Shown: positions 15,740 to 23,490 of the stretch, one piece after another
How the letters are laid out: each line of letters opens with the position of its first letter
How positions within the stretch are numbered: position 1 is the first letter of the stretch
NCBI GenBank assembly: GCA_045633565.1
Contig: JAZQYO010000006.1
Coordinates: 98,465-162,464 of the forward strand
DNA: 64,000 bases
From: RGIG7450 sp045633565
GTDB lineage: Bacteria; Bacillota; Clostridia; RUG12999
Direction: 5' to 3'
The notes under the pieces: generated by a model
What the model was told of the DNA's origin: nothing
Databases searched by the model: none
Seen by the model: only the letters and a program-made list of their open reading frames with translations
Translations under genes and position numbers: made by a program

Positions 15740-15784
15740 TTGAATTTTTGTATCATTTGTGTTATTATATAGATAATGATACAA
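15740..15784 (+). promoter_or_regulatory. Serine recombinase promoter within a 10-bp inverted repeat
   Basis: TTGAAT (15740) and TATTAT (15763) are 17 bases apart. Perfect 10-bp arms TTGTATCATT (15748-15757) and AATGATACAA (15775-15784) flank the -10 box, an arrangement typical of a repressor operator. Confidence 0.6.
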
Positions 15785-15807
15785 TGAACTTTGTGAGGTG
15801 AAATATT

Positions 15808-17475
15808 TTGAACATACATCAAATCAGAGAACAGATGAAATTTAAATCTATTTACGAGATTCCCATGAGGGTTACTTTTTATGCTCGTGTATCATCCGAG
15901 AAGGACGAGCAGTTAAACTCCCTCGACAACCAGATTACTTATTACACTGACCTCATCAAGAAAAATCCCCACTGGGATTATGTACCGGGATATATTGATG
16001 AGGGTATATCGGGCATATCCACTCAAAAGCGAGAGAATTTTAATCAAATGATTGAAGATGCAAAAAGTGATATGTTTGATTTTGTTATTACAAAGGAAAT
16101 TTCCCGTTTTGCAAGAAATACTCTTGACAGTATTCAGTTTACTCGTGAATTATTGAAAAATGGTGTCGGTGTATTTTTTCAGAACGATAATATTAATACT
16201 TTTGATGAGGACTCGGAGCTTCGTCTTTCCATTATGTCATCCATTGCACAGGACGAGCTAAGGAAACTGTCCTCTCGTATCAAGTTTGGTCATCAGCAGG
16301 CAATAAAGAACCATGTTGTACTTGGTAATAGCAGAATTTTCGGTTATGACAAGAAAGATAAAAAGTTAGTCATAAACGAAGAAGAGGCAAAAATGGTCCG
16401 TGAGCTTTTTGAACTATATGCTACCGACCAATATAGTATGAAACAGATTGAAGATATTTTTTGGAACAGAGGTTATCGAAACCGCAACGGCAACAAGATT
16501 GCCCATTCCACAATGGCGAATACTATTTCCAATCCAAAATACAAAGGCTATTATGTTGGTAACAAAGTCAAAATCGTTGATATGTTTACTAAGAAACAAC
16601 ATTTTCTTCCACCTGAAGAGTGGGTTATGTTCAAGGATGAAACGGGAGATATTGTACCTGCTATTGTCAGCGAGGAGCTTTGGGAAGCAGCGAATACCGT
16701 TTTAGAGAGACGAAGCAAGGATGTAAAAAACAGACAGAATATTTGCAACCATGCAAATCTCTTAACGGGCAAGCTATTCTGTACTCATTGCGGAAAGGCA
16801 TACTATCGCAGAGATAGTGTGGACAGGCAAGGAAACAAAAATAGTAAATGGGTATGTAGCGGTAAAATAAATAACGGGGCAGATTCCTGCCCGTCTTTTG
16901 CAATTTATGAGGAAGAAATAAAGCCTGTTCTTTTTGATGTGTTCAATGAAACATCTCCTGTGGCAGAGGATTTGGTTGAGTCATATATTGAAATGTATAA
17001 AACTATTGATGCCAACGGTGAGATGCTCAAAGATATTGAGAAATTAAAAACACAAATTGAACACGAGCAGAAAAAGAAACGAAAAATTCTTGATTACAAC
17101 TTAAACGGTGATTTGGATGATAAAGAATATATCCAAATGAATAATGAGTGCAAGGCTATTATTGAGGAATTGGAAAAAGAACTTTTTGATTTGCAGGAGC
17201 AGCAAAATTCCAAGGAAGATTTCAGAAAGCACATTGAAGAAATCCGCCGAGTTTTAACTGCAGCCCAGAAGGATGCAGCAAACGGGATTATATCAAAGGA
17301 ATTTGTAAACAAATATATTGATAAAATCTTTGTTACTCCCGAGGGGGATAGATTAAAGCTTGAAATCAAGATTTTTACGGGTAAAATGTGCGAAAAGCAT
17401 CTTTCCAACATTAGAAGTCGTACAGGTCACATTAGTAAAAAGATGATTCAGTCTTACGAAAACTCCATGAAATAA
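15808..17475 (+). CDS. Large serine recombinase (site-specific integrase)
   Basis: The 555-residue protein has the resolvase catalytic domain with nucleophile Ser29 in FYARVSSEKDEQ, the Recombinase domain (about 180-290), a zinc beta-ribbon (LFCTHCGKAYYRR and a later CxnC pair), and a long C-terminal coiled coil rich in Glu and Lys (about 385-480). This is the layout of integrases that insert and excise mobile elements. A TTG start at 15808 is set by a GAGGTG site 7 bases upstream. No conjugation genes are nearby, so it is either an orphan or the core of a small element. Confidence 0.95.
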   Translation: MNIHQIREQMKFKSIYEIPMRVTFYARVSSEKDEQLNSLDNQITYYTDLIKKNPHWDYVPGYIDEGISGISTQKRENFNQMIEDAKSDMFDFVITKEISRFARNTLDSIQFTRELLKNGVGVFFQNDNINTFDEDSELRLSIMSSIAQDELRKLSSRIKFGHQQAIKNHVVLGNSRIFGYDKKDKKLVINEEEAKMVRELFELYATDQYSMKQIEDIFWNRGYRNRNGNKIAHSTMANTISNPKYKGYYVGNKVKIVDMFTKKQHFLPPEEWVMFKDETGDIVPAIVSEELWEAANTVLERRSKDVKNRQNICNHANLLTGKLFCTHCGKAYYRRDSVDRQGNKNSKWVCSGKINNGADSCPSFAIYEEEIKPVLFDVFNETSPVAEDLVESYIEMYKTIDANGEMLKDIEKLKTQIEHEQKKKRKILDYNLNGDLDDKEYIQMNNECKAIIEELEKELFDLQEQQNSKEDFRKHIEEIRRVLTAAQKDAANGIISKEFVNKYIDKIFVTPEGDRLKLEIKIFTGKMCEKHLSNIRSRTGHISKKMIQSYENSMK

Positions 17476-17493
17476 GATTATTAAAAAAAGAAT

Positions 17494-17533
17494 ACCCGGC
17501 TGAAAACCAAGGTTTTTAGCCGGGTGTTTTTTT
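17494..17533 (+). terminator. Recombinase terminator
   Basis: ACCCGGCTGAAAACC pairs with GGTTTTTAGCCGGGT (one bulge) and is followed by seven Ts, 20 bases after the stop. It may also act on the converging gene at 17541. Confidence 0.9.
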
Positions 17534-17540
17534 GTGTTAC

Positions 17541-18695
17541 TTATTGTCTTGCGATTGAGAAAGCATTTGCTATTGCTGTATCGGAAGTAAAGTCAGTTAA
17601 GGCTGTTCTTCTGTTACGAACAAGTTCCTGTGCCCAAGGCTCGTCAGTTCCGGCTCTGGGGTCGCCCCATTTGTAGAATCTGAGGGCACCGTAAACGCAA
17701 GTAACTGTTCGGTCGGTATTAAGCACCATACAAACGCAATTTTTTGCACTGGTGGCATTTTCTACAGTATAGGCATCTACAACTGCGACAAATTTACCTT
17801 CATAATAACCGCCGAATATAGCGTAAACCTCGGTAATATTTATGTCTCTCAGAGTTCTTACAAACAAGCCAGTAGTAAGTTCTGCAAGATATGCTTCATC
17901 TGCTCTTTCATACGCCTTAATGTATTCTTCTCTCATATCTACTACCTCACCTGAGCCGTCTGTAACAGGAGCCTGAGCAACAGGTTTTTGAGCAAGGTAA
18001 CCGTCTGCTATGTAAGCATTAAATTCACTTGCTGCAATAACGAACTCTGCACCGTCAGCATTGTAAACTGTTTTAACGGGGTAAGCATAGTAACCTGAGT
18101 CAAGATAGCTCTGAAGTTCTTCGGGAGCAACGGCTTTTTCCTCGCCTGCAGCAGAATATACTAAAGTTACAGGGGTTTCATACCAACCTTTTGTAGCAAG
18201 GCCTGCTGCAGATGATTTTGCAAAAACTCTGTTTCTGCCGTCAGCTGTATGAAGTAACTGAAACTTTTCTGTATTACTTACGATGGAAACAATATTTGCT
18301 TCGCCGTCCCAGCCAACCTGAAGGCCGAAAGCTTCGCTGATTGCTCTTACGGGAACGAGAGTTCTTGAATCAATTAAAGTAGCGGGGACATCAAGAGTTT
18401 TTGCTTCGCCGTTAACAGTCATAACATTACTGTTGATTGTCAGGCTGATTTTTGTGCCGCCTTTTTCGGATGTAACTGTCTGAGTTGCATCGTCCCAGTC
18501 AACAGTTGCACCAAGTGCTTCAAAAATAGCACGAAGGGGAACAAGAGTTCTGCCGTTTACAATTGTGGGCGGAACATCAAACTTAACGCTGGTGATGTCG
18601 ATAATAACTTTGATGTTTTCCTCAGCAGACACGTTCACAGTACAAAATGAGAGAAGCAGTGTCAGCACAAGGAGAATGCTTAGAATTTTTTTCAT
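17541..18695 (-). CDS. Secreted copper-amine-oxidase-N domain protein
   Basis: The 384-residue protein has a signal peptide (MKKILSILLVLTLLLSF) and a two-part copper amine oxidase N-terminal stalk domain with RTLVPLRAIFEALGATVDWDD and RTLVPVRAISEAFGLQVGWDG. About three repeats of 35 residues (GWYETPVTLVYSA; YYAYPVKTVYNADG) follow, then a unique C-terminal domain of about 130 residues. It is a paralogue of the protein at 14049 over the stalk and repeat region but lacks the zinc ribbon. The two lie on either side of the serine recombinase. The start has a GGAGGT site. Confidence 0.87.
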   Translation of the reverse strand: MKKILSILLVLTLLLSFCTVNVSAEENIKVIIDITSVKFDVPPTIVNGRTLVPLRAIFEALGATVDWDDATQTVTSEKGGTKISLTINSNVMTVNGEAKTLDVPATLIDSRTLVPVRAISEAFGLQVGWDGEANIVSIVSNTEKFQLLHTADGRNRVFAKSSAAGLATKGWYETPVTLVYSAAGEEKAVAPEELQSYLDSGYYAYPVKTVYNADGAEFVIAASEFNAYIADGYLAQKPVAQAPVTDGSGEVVDMREEYIKAYERADEAYLAELTTGLFVRTLRDINITEVYAIFGGYYEGKFVAVVDAYTVENATSAKNCVCMVLNTDRTVTCVYGALRFYKWGDPRAGTDEPWAQELVRNRRTALTDFTSDTAIANAFSIARQ

Positions 18696-18725
18696 TATAA
18701 TACCTCCATTTTATGTAATAATTAT

Positions 18726-18754
18726 ATTATAAGGTGTGTGTGAAAATTTGTCAA
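18726..18754 (-). promoter_or_regulatory. Promoter of the gene at 17541
   Basis: On the minus strand a perfect TTGACA, 17 bases and TATAAT lie about 30 bases before the start codon. Confidence 0.8.
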
Positions 18755-18762
18755 TATAAATT

Positions 18763-19356
18763 TTAAATTTCCCGTCTTGCTTCGAGAGATTTTGAAAGGG
18801 TGACCTCATCGGCATATTCAAGGTCGCCACCGACGGGAATTCCCTGAGCAATCCTTGTTACTTTTACGCCTAGAGGGGACAGGAGTCTTGAAATATAAAT
18901 GGCAGTTGCTTCGCCTTCAACGGTTAAATTTGTGGCAGCGATTACCTCTTTAACCTCAGGGGTAATCCTTGACACAAGTTCTTTAATAAAAATATCATCG
19001 GGGCCTACGTTATCCATAGGTGAAATTACACCGTGGAGAACGTGATAAAGACCGCTATATTCTCCGGTTTTTTCAATCGCCAGAACGTCTTTTGGACTTT
19101 CCACCACACAGATAACCGACCTGTCCCGTTTGTGGCCTGAGCAAATAGCACAGGGGGAAATGTCCGTCAGATTTTTGCAGGTTTCGCAGTATGTTATATT
19201 CTTTTTTGCATTAATCAGTGCATCCGAAAAGCTTTTTGCAAAAGAATCGGGCATATTTAGAATATGAAAAGCCAGTCTTGCAGCGGTTTTTCTGCCAATT
19301 CCGGGAAGCCGCGCGAATGCATCTATAAGGTCTTCCAAAGGGGGAATATAATTCAA
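18763..19356 (-). CDS. recR: Recombination mediator protein RecR
   Basis: RecR works with RecF and RecO to load RecA at gaps. The protein has the helix-hairpin-helix LPGIGRKTAARLAFH, the four-Cys zinc finger (CETCKN and CAICSG), and the TOPRIM domain with VVESPKDVLAIE and GEATAIYISRLL. With a TTG start at 19356, placed 6 bases after a GAGGTG site, it has 197 residues, the normal size. The often-linked ybaB and dnaX genes are not adjacent here. Confidence 0.95.
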   Translation of the reverse strand: MNYIPPLEDLIDAFARLPGIGRKTAARLAFHILNMPDSFAKSFSDALINAKKNITYCETCKNLTDISPCAICSGHKRDRSVICVVESPKDVLAIEKTGEYSGLYHVLHGVISPMDNVGPDDIFIKELVSRITPEVKEVIAATNLTVEGEATAIYISRLLSPLGVKVTRIAQGIPVGGDLEYADEVTLSKSLEARREI

Positions 19357-19445
19357 AGAAAACACCTCGTTTCAATAATTATTTTACCATAAAAAATCAA
19401 ATAATTCAATAGCAATAAAGAAATAATATATATAACTTGTTTAAA

Positions 19446-19472
19446 AAAAATCAACGGGCGGTTGATTTTTTG
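19446..19472. terminator. Terminator-like hairpin between divergent genes
   Basis: AAAATCAAC pairs with GTTGATTTT around GGGCG, with A and T runs on either side. It lies between divergent recR and iscS, where no gene should end. Confidence 0.4.
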
Positions 19473-19485
19473 TAGAAAAATGCTA

Positions 19486-19514
19486 TTGCAAATCAAGTGC
19501 AATAATAGTATAAT
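19486..19514 (+). promoter_or_regulatory. Promoter of the iscS-iscU-serC-serA operon
   Basis: TTGCAA, 17 bases and TATAAT lie about 50 bases before the iscS start codon. Confidence 0.75.
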
Positions 19515-19562
19515 GATAAATGGCAATTTTTTTTAGTAAATACTTAAGAGGATGATATAAAA

Positions 19563-20726
19563 TTGAGTAAACAGATTTATTTTGATAATGCAGCCACCAC
19601 TCAGGTAAGGCCAGAGGTTGTTGCGAAGATGCTGCCAATCTTCACAAATCAGTTTGGCAACCCGTCTGCTCTTTACAAAATGGGCGAGGAAGCCAAAAAG
19701 ATTGCTGAAGAGGCAAGGGAAAATATTGCATATTTCCTTGGGGCAGACCCGAAAGAGATATTTTTTACCGGTTCGGGCAGTGAGGCGGACAACTGGGCTA
19801 TAAAAGGGACGGCTTATGCTTTAAGAGATAAAGGTAATCATATAATTACAACTGCTTTTGAACATCATGCGGTGCTGCACACTTGTCAGCAGCTTGAAAA
19901 AGAAGGATTCGAGGTTACTTACATCAAACCCGGCAGCGACGGACTTATTAATCCTGAAGATATAAGAAATGCAATTACAGATAAAACCATTCTCATTTCG
20001 GTGATGTTTGCCAATAATGAGATAGGCACAATTCAGCCTATAGCGGAAATTTCACTTATAGCGGCTGAACACAGAGTAAAATTCCATACAGATGCTGTTC
20101 AGGCTTCAGGCGTTCTGCCAATTAATGTTCGTGAACTGGGGATTGATATGCTTTCAATGTCGGCCCACAAGTTCCACGGGCCTAAAGGTATAGGCGCGCT
20201 TTATGTGAAAAAAGGTACAAGACTTAATAACCTTATTCACGGAGGCGGTCAGGAATCGGGCAAACGTGCAGGAACAGAAAATGTTCCGTTTATGGCAGGT
20301 ATGGCAAAGGCTTTTGAAATGGCGCATATACAGATGGAGGAAAACTATCTTAAGGTTGCACAGATGAGAGATTATCTGATTGCAAATGTTGTTTCGAGAA
20401 TCCCGAGAGTGAGGGTGAACGGTCATCTTACAAAAAGACTTCCGGGTAACGCAAACTTTTCAATTGAGTGTATTGAGGGCGAAAGTCTCCTTTTGATGCT
20501 CAACATGAAAGGGATTGCCTGCTCAAGCGGAAGTGCCTGTGCATCACAGTCGCTTGACCCGTCACATGTGCTACTTTCAATCGGACTTCCGCATGAAATA
20601 GCACATGGTTCAATAAGAGTTACGCTTTCGGAAGATAACACTTATGCGGAAATAGATTATTTTGTAAATACACTTGAAGAAATAGTAAAAAAACTGCGGG
20701 CACTTTCACCGCTTTGGGAGGAATAA
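19563..20726 (+). CDS. iscS: Cysteine desulfurase (IscS/NifS family)
   Basis: This PLP enzyme takes sulfur from cysteine for Fe-S cluster assembly. The 387-residue protein has the early YFDNAATTQVRP, the cofactor-binding HKFHGPKGIGALYV with the PLP Lys, and the catalytic Cys near residue 320 in ACSSGSACAS. It uses a TTG start with an AGAGGAT site. The next gene, the scaffold, begins 4 bases later. No IscR-type regulator is present. Confidence 0.95.
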   Translation: MSKQIYFDNAATTQVRPEVVAKMLPIFTNQFGNPSALYKMGEEAKKIAEEARENIAYFLGADPKEIFFTGSGSEADNWAIKGTAYALRDKGNHIITTAFEHHAVLHTCQQLEKEGFEVTYIKPGSDGLINPEDIRNAITDKTILISVMFANNEIGTIQPIAEISLIAAEHRVKFHTDAVQASGVLPINVRELGIDMLSMSAHKFHGPKGIGALYVKKGTRLNNLIHGGGQESGKRAGTENVPFMAGMAKAFEMAHIQMEENYLKVAQMRDYLIANVVSRIPRVRVNGHLTKRLPGNANFSIECIEGESLLLMLNMKGIACSSGSACASQSLDPSHVLLSIGLPHEIAHGSIRVTLSEDNTYAEIDYFVNTLEEIVKKLRALSPLWEE

Positions 20727-20729
20727 AAA

Positions 20730-21161
20730 TTGTATACAGATAAAGTTATGGAGCATTTTTCAAATCCGCACAACAGCGGAGAGCTTGAAAATGCCAACGC
20801 AATAGGCACCGTGGGAAATGCGAAATGCGGTGATATTATGAAAATGTATATGTATATTGAAAATGAGGTTATAAAAGACATCAGTTTCAAAACATTCGGC
20901 TGTGGAGCAGCCATTGCAACAAGCTCGGTTGCTACTGACATGGTTAAAGGTAAAACAATCGAGGAAGCTCTTAAGATAACCAATCAGCAGGTTGTTGACG
21001 AGCTTGGCGGACTTCCGCCGGCGAAAATTCATTGCTCGGTACTTGCAAAAGAAGCTATAGAAGCAGCAGTTGCAGATTACTACAAACGTCAGGGCATAGA
21101 AAATGATATTACAAAAAAAGCCTGTGACGGTTGCTGCGAAAACTGCAATCATCATCACTAA
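20730..21161 (+). CDS. iscU: Fe-S cluster assembly scaffold IscU/NifU-N
   Basis: The 143-residue scaffold has the three conserved cluster ligands in GNAKCGD, TFGCGAA and IHCSVLA. An unusual extra tail (CDGCCENCNHHH) adds four Cys and three His that could hold metal. A TTG start follows a GGGAGGA site that overlaps the end of iscS. Pairing with iscS implies a minimal cluster-assembly unit. Confidence 0.94.
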   Translation: MYTDKVMEHFSNPHNSGELENANAIGTVGNAKCGDIMKMYMYIENEVIKDISFKTFGCGAAIATSSVATDMVKGKTIEEALKITNQQVVDELGGLPPAKIHCSVLAKEAIEAAVADYYKRQGIENDITKKACDGCCENCNHHH

Positions 21162-21193
21162 TAAAATTTATTTATATAAAAGGAGAATATATA

Positions 21194-22270
21194 ATGAGAG
21201 TATTTAACTTTTCAGCAGGTCCTTCTATGTTACCACTTCCTGTACTTGAGCAGTGTGCAAGAGAAATGACAGACTATAATGGCAGCGGTATGTCAGTAAT
21301 GGAAATGAGCCATCGTTCACCTGTATACGATGCAATTATCAAAGAGGCAGAAAAAGACCTCCGAGAGCTCATGAACATTCCGGACAACTACAAAGTTTTA
21401 TTCATGCAGGGCGGTGCGTCAACCCAGTTTGCAGCAGTTCCGCTCAACCTCATGAAAAACGGCAAAGCAGATTATGTTGTTTCAGGTCAGTTCTCAAAGA
21501 AAGCTTTTGAAGAAGCACAGAAATACGGCGATGCAAAATGTATCGCAAGCTCAAAGGACAGGACTTTTGCATATATTCCGGAGATTACTCCCGATATGGT
21601 TCGCCCCGATACAGACTATGTACATGTTTGCTACAACAACACAATTTTCGGCACAAAATATCCCGAGGTTCCAAATGTTGGTGACAAAGTTTTAGTTGCA
21701 GATATGTCCTCCTGCATTATTTCAGAACCGGTTGATGTGACAAAATTCGGCGTAATTTACGCAGGCGCTCAGAAAAATATGGCTCCCGCAGGTGTTACAA
21801 TCGTGATTGTAAGAGAAGACCTTTTAGGCAATGCAAGAGAGGAAACTCCTACAATGCTCAACTGGCAGATTATGGCTGACAATGATTCTATGTACAACAC
21901 ACCGCCCTGTTATGCAATTTATGTTGCAGGTCTGGTGTACAAATGGATACTCGGTCTTGGCGGTCTTGATGCTATGAAAAAGATTAATGAAGAAAAGGCA
22001 GCTATTTTGTATAACTACCTTGATTCTTCCAAGCTTTTTAAACCCGGTGCAGATAAAGAGTACCGTTCTATGATGAACGTAACCTTTGTTACAGGCAACG
22101 AAGAGCTTGACAAAAAGTTCTGCAAAGAAGCAGACGCAGCAGGCTTTAAAAACTTAAAAGGTCACAGATCAGTTGGCGGTATGAGAGCTTCCATCTACAA
22201 TGCCATGCCTACAGAAGGCGTTAAAGCTTTAGTAGAATTTATGAAGAAATTTGAAGCGGAAAACAAATAG
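21194..22270 (+). CDS. serC: Phosphoserine aminotransferase SerC
   Basis: This enzyme makes 3-phosphoserine from 3-phosphohydroxypyruvate and glutamate. The protein has 358 residues from the ATG at 21194 (AAAGGAG site). It has NFSAGPSMLPLPVL, FMQGGASTQFAAVP, and the PLP Lys in YAGAQKNMAPAGV. It is followed 10 bases later by serA. Linking serine synthesis to cysteine desulfurase fits a shared need for cysteine supply. Confidence 0.96.
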   Translation: MRVFNFSAGPSMLPLPVLEQCAREMTDYNGSGMSVMEMSHRSPVYDAIIKEAEKDLRELMNIPDNYKVLFMQGGASTQFAAVPLNLMKNGKADYVVSGQFSKKAFEEAQKYGDAKCIASSKDRTFAYIPEITPDMVRPDTDYVHVCYNNTIFGTKYPEVPNVGDKVLVADMSSCIISEPVDVTKFGVIYAGAQKNMAPAGVTIVIVREDLLGNAREETPTMLNWQIMADNDSMYNTPPCYAIYVAGLVYKWILGLGGLDAMKKINEEKAAILYNYLDSSKLFKPGADKEYRSMMNVTFVTGNEELDKKFCKEADAAGFKNLKGHRSVGGMRASIYNAMPTEGVKALVEFMKKFEAENK

Positions 22271-22280
22271 GAGATTAGAA

Positions 22281-23441
22281 ATGTTTAAAATACAGACACT
22301 TAATAAAATTGCTAAAATCGGCACAGATAATCTTGGAGAGGGCTATGAAATTGCCGATACTCACGAAAATCCTGATGCGATAATTCTTCGCAGCTTTAAT
22401 ATGCACGAAATGGATATTCCCGAAAGTGTTAAAGGCATTGCCAGAGCCGGTGCAGGTGTAAATAATATTCCGATTGACAAATGCAGCGAAAAAGGTATTG
22501 TCGTTTTCAACACACCCGGCGCAAATGCAAATGCAGTTAAAGAACTTGCAATTGCAGGTCTTCTGCTTGCTTCCAGAAAGGTTACAGATGCGGTTGACTG
22601 GGCGAAAACCTTAAAGGGTGAAGGCGACGCAGTCGGCAAACTTGTTGAAAAAGGCAAAAGCAACTTTGCAGGTCCGGAAATTTACGGAAAAACACTTGGC
22701 GTAATTGGACTTGGCGCTATTGGTGTTATGGTTGCAAATGCGGCTTATCACCTTGGCATGGAAGTAATGGGTTATGACCCCTACATTTCCGTTGATGCAG
22801 CGTGGGGAATTTCAAGACATGTTGAAAAAGCAAATGACCTTGGCGACATGATTTCAAAATGTGATTACATATCTCTCCATCTGCCACTTAATGACGGAAC
22901 AAGAAATATGATAAATGCTGACCTTTTAGTTAAAGCAAAAGACGGACTGCGTGTGCTTAATTTTGCAAGAGGTGAGCTTGTTAATACACCTGATATTATT
23001 GCAGCTCTAAAAAGCGGTAAAGTTGCAAGCTATGTAACAGATTTCCCCAATGACGAGCAGCTTGGTGTTCCGGGAATTGTTGCAATTCCTCATCTTGGTG
23101 CGTCAACACCCGAGTCGGAAGATAACTGTGCAGTTATGGCTGCAAAACAGCTTAAGGATTTCCTTGAAAACGGAAACATTAAAAACTCGGTTAACTTCCC
23201 AACCTGTATTGAACCCAGAACAACAAAAAGCAGAATTGTTGTTGCTCATAAAAATGTTCCCAATATGATTTCTACACTTACAGGAATTTTATCCGGAAAG
23301 GGTATGAACATTGAGCATCTGACAAATAAATCGAGAAAAGAACTTGCGATTACAATGATAGATACTGATGACGATATTTCAGCAGCTATTATCGATGAAA
23401 TCAAAGCTGTGGGCGAAGTTCTTTCAGTAAGACTTATTTAA
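22281..23441 (+). CDS. serA: D-3-phosphoglycerate dehydrogenase SerA
   Basis: This enzyme oxidises 3-phosphoglycerate, the first step of serine synthesis. The 386-residue protein has the NAD-binding GVIGLGAIGVMVANAA, the catalytic Arg in NFARGELV and His in PHLGASTPESED, and a C-terminal ACT domain of about 70 residues for serine feedback. The start at 22281 follows a GGAGAT site, after the stop of serC. A terminator follows. Confidence 0.95.
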   Translation: MFKIQTLNKIAKIGTDNLGEGYEIADTHENPDAIILRSFNMHEMDIPESVKGIARAGAGVNNIPIDKCSEKGIVVFNTPGANANAVKELAIAGLLLASRKVTDAVDWAKTLKGEGDAVGKLVEKGKSNFAGPEIYGKTLGVIGLGAIGVMVANAAYHLGMEVMGYDPYISVDAAWGISRHVEKANDLGDMISKCDYISLHLPLNDGTRNMINADLLVKAKDGLRVLNFARGELVNTPDIIAALKSGKVASYVTDFPNDEQLGVPGIVAIPHLGASTPESEDNCAVMAAKQLKDFLENGNIKNSVNFPTCIEPRTTKSRIVVAHKNVPNMISTLTGILSGKGMNIEHLTNKSRKELAITMIDTDDDISAAIIDEIKAVGEVLSVRLI

Positions 23442-23448
23442 AATTTAT

Positions 23449-23478
23449 AAATCCGCAGCATTGCTGCGGATTTAATTT
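23449..23478 (+). terminator. Terminator between serA and rqcH
   Basis: AAATCCGCAGC pairs with GCTGCGGATTT, but the trailing T-run is interrupted (TTTAATTT), so some read-through into rqcH is likely. Confidence 0.7.
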
Positions 23479-23490
23479 AAGGAGAAAACT

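Noticed and set aside
15584..15772. A 62-codon frame starting with GTG upstream of the serine recombinase
   Set aside because: The candidate ribosome site is only 4 bases from the GTG, the composition is that of AT-rich non-coding DNA, and the recombinase promoter lies inside it.
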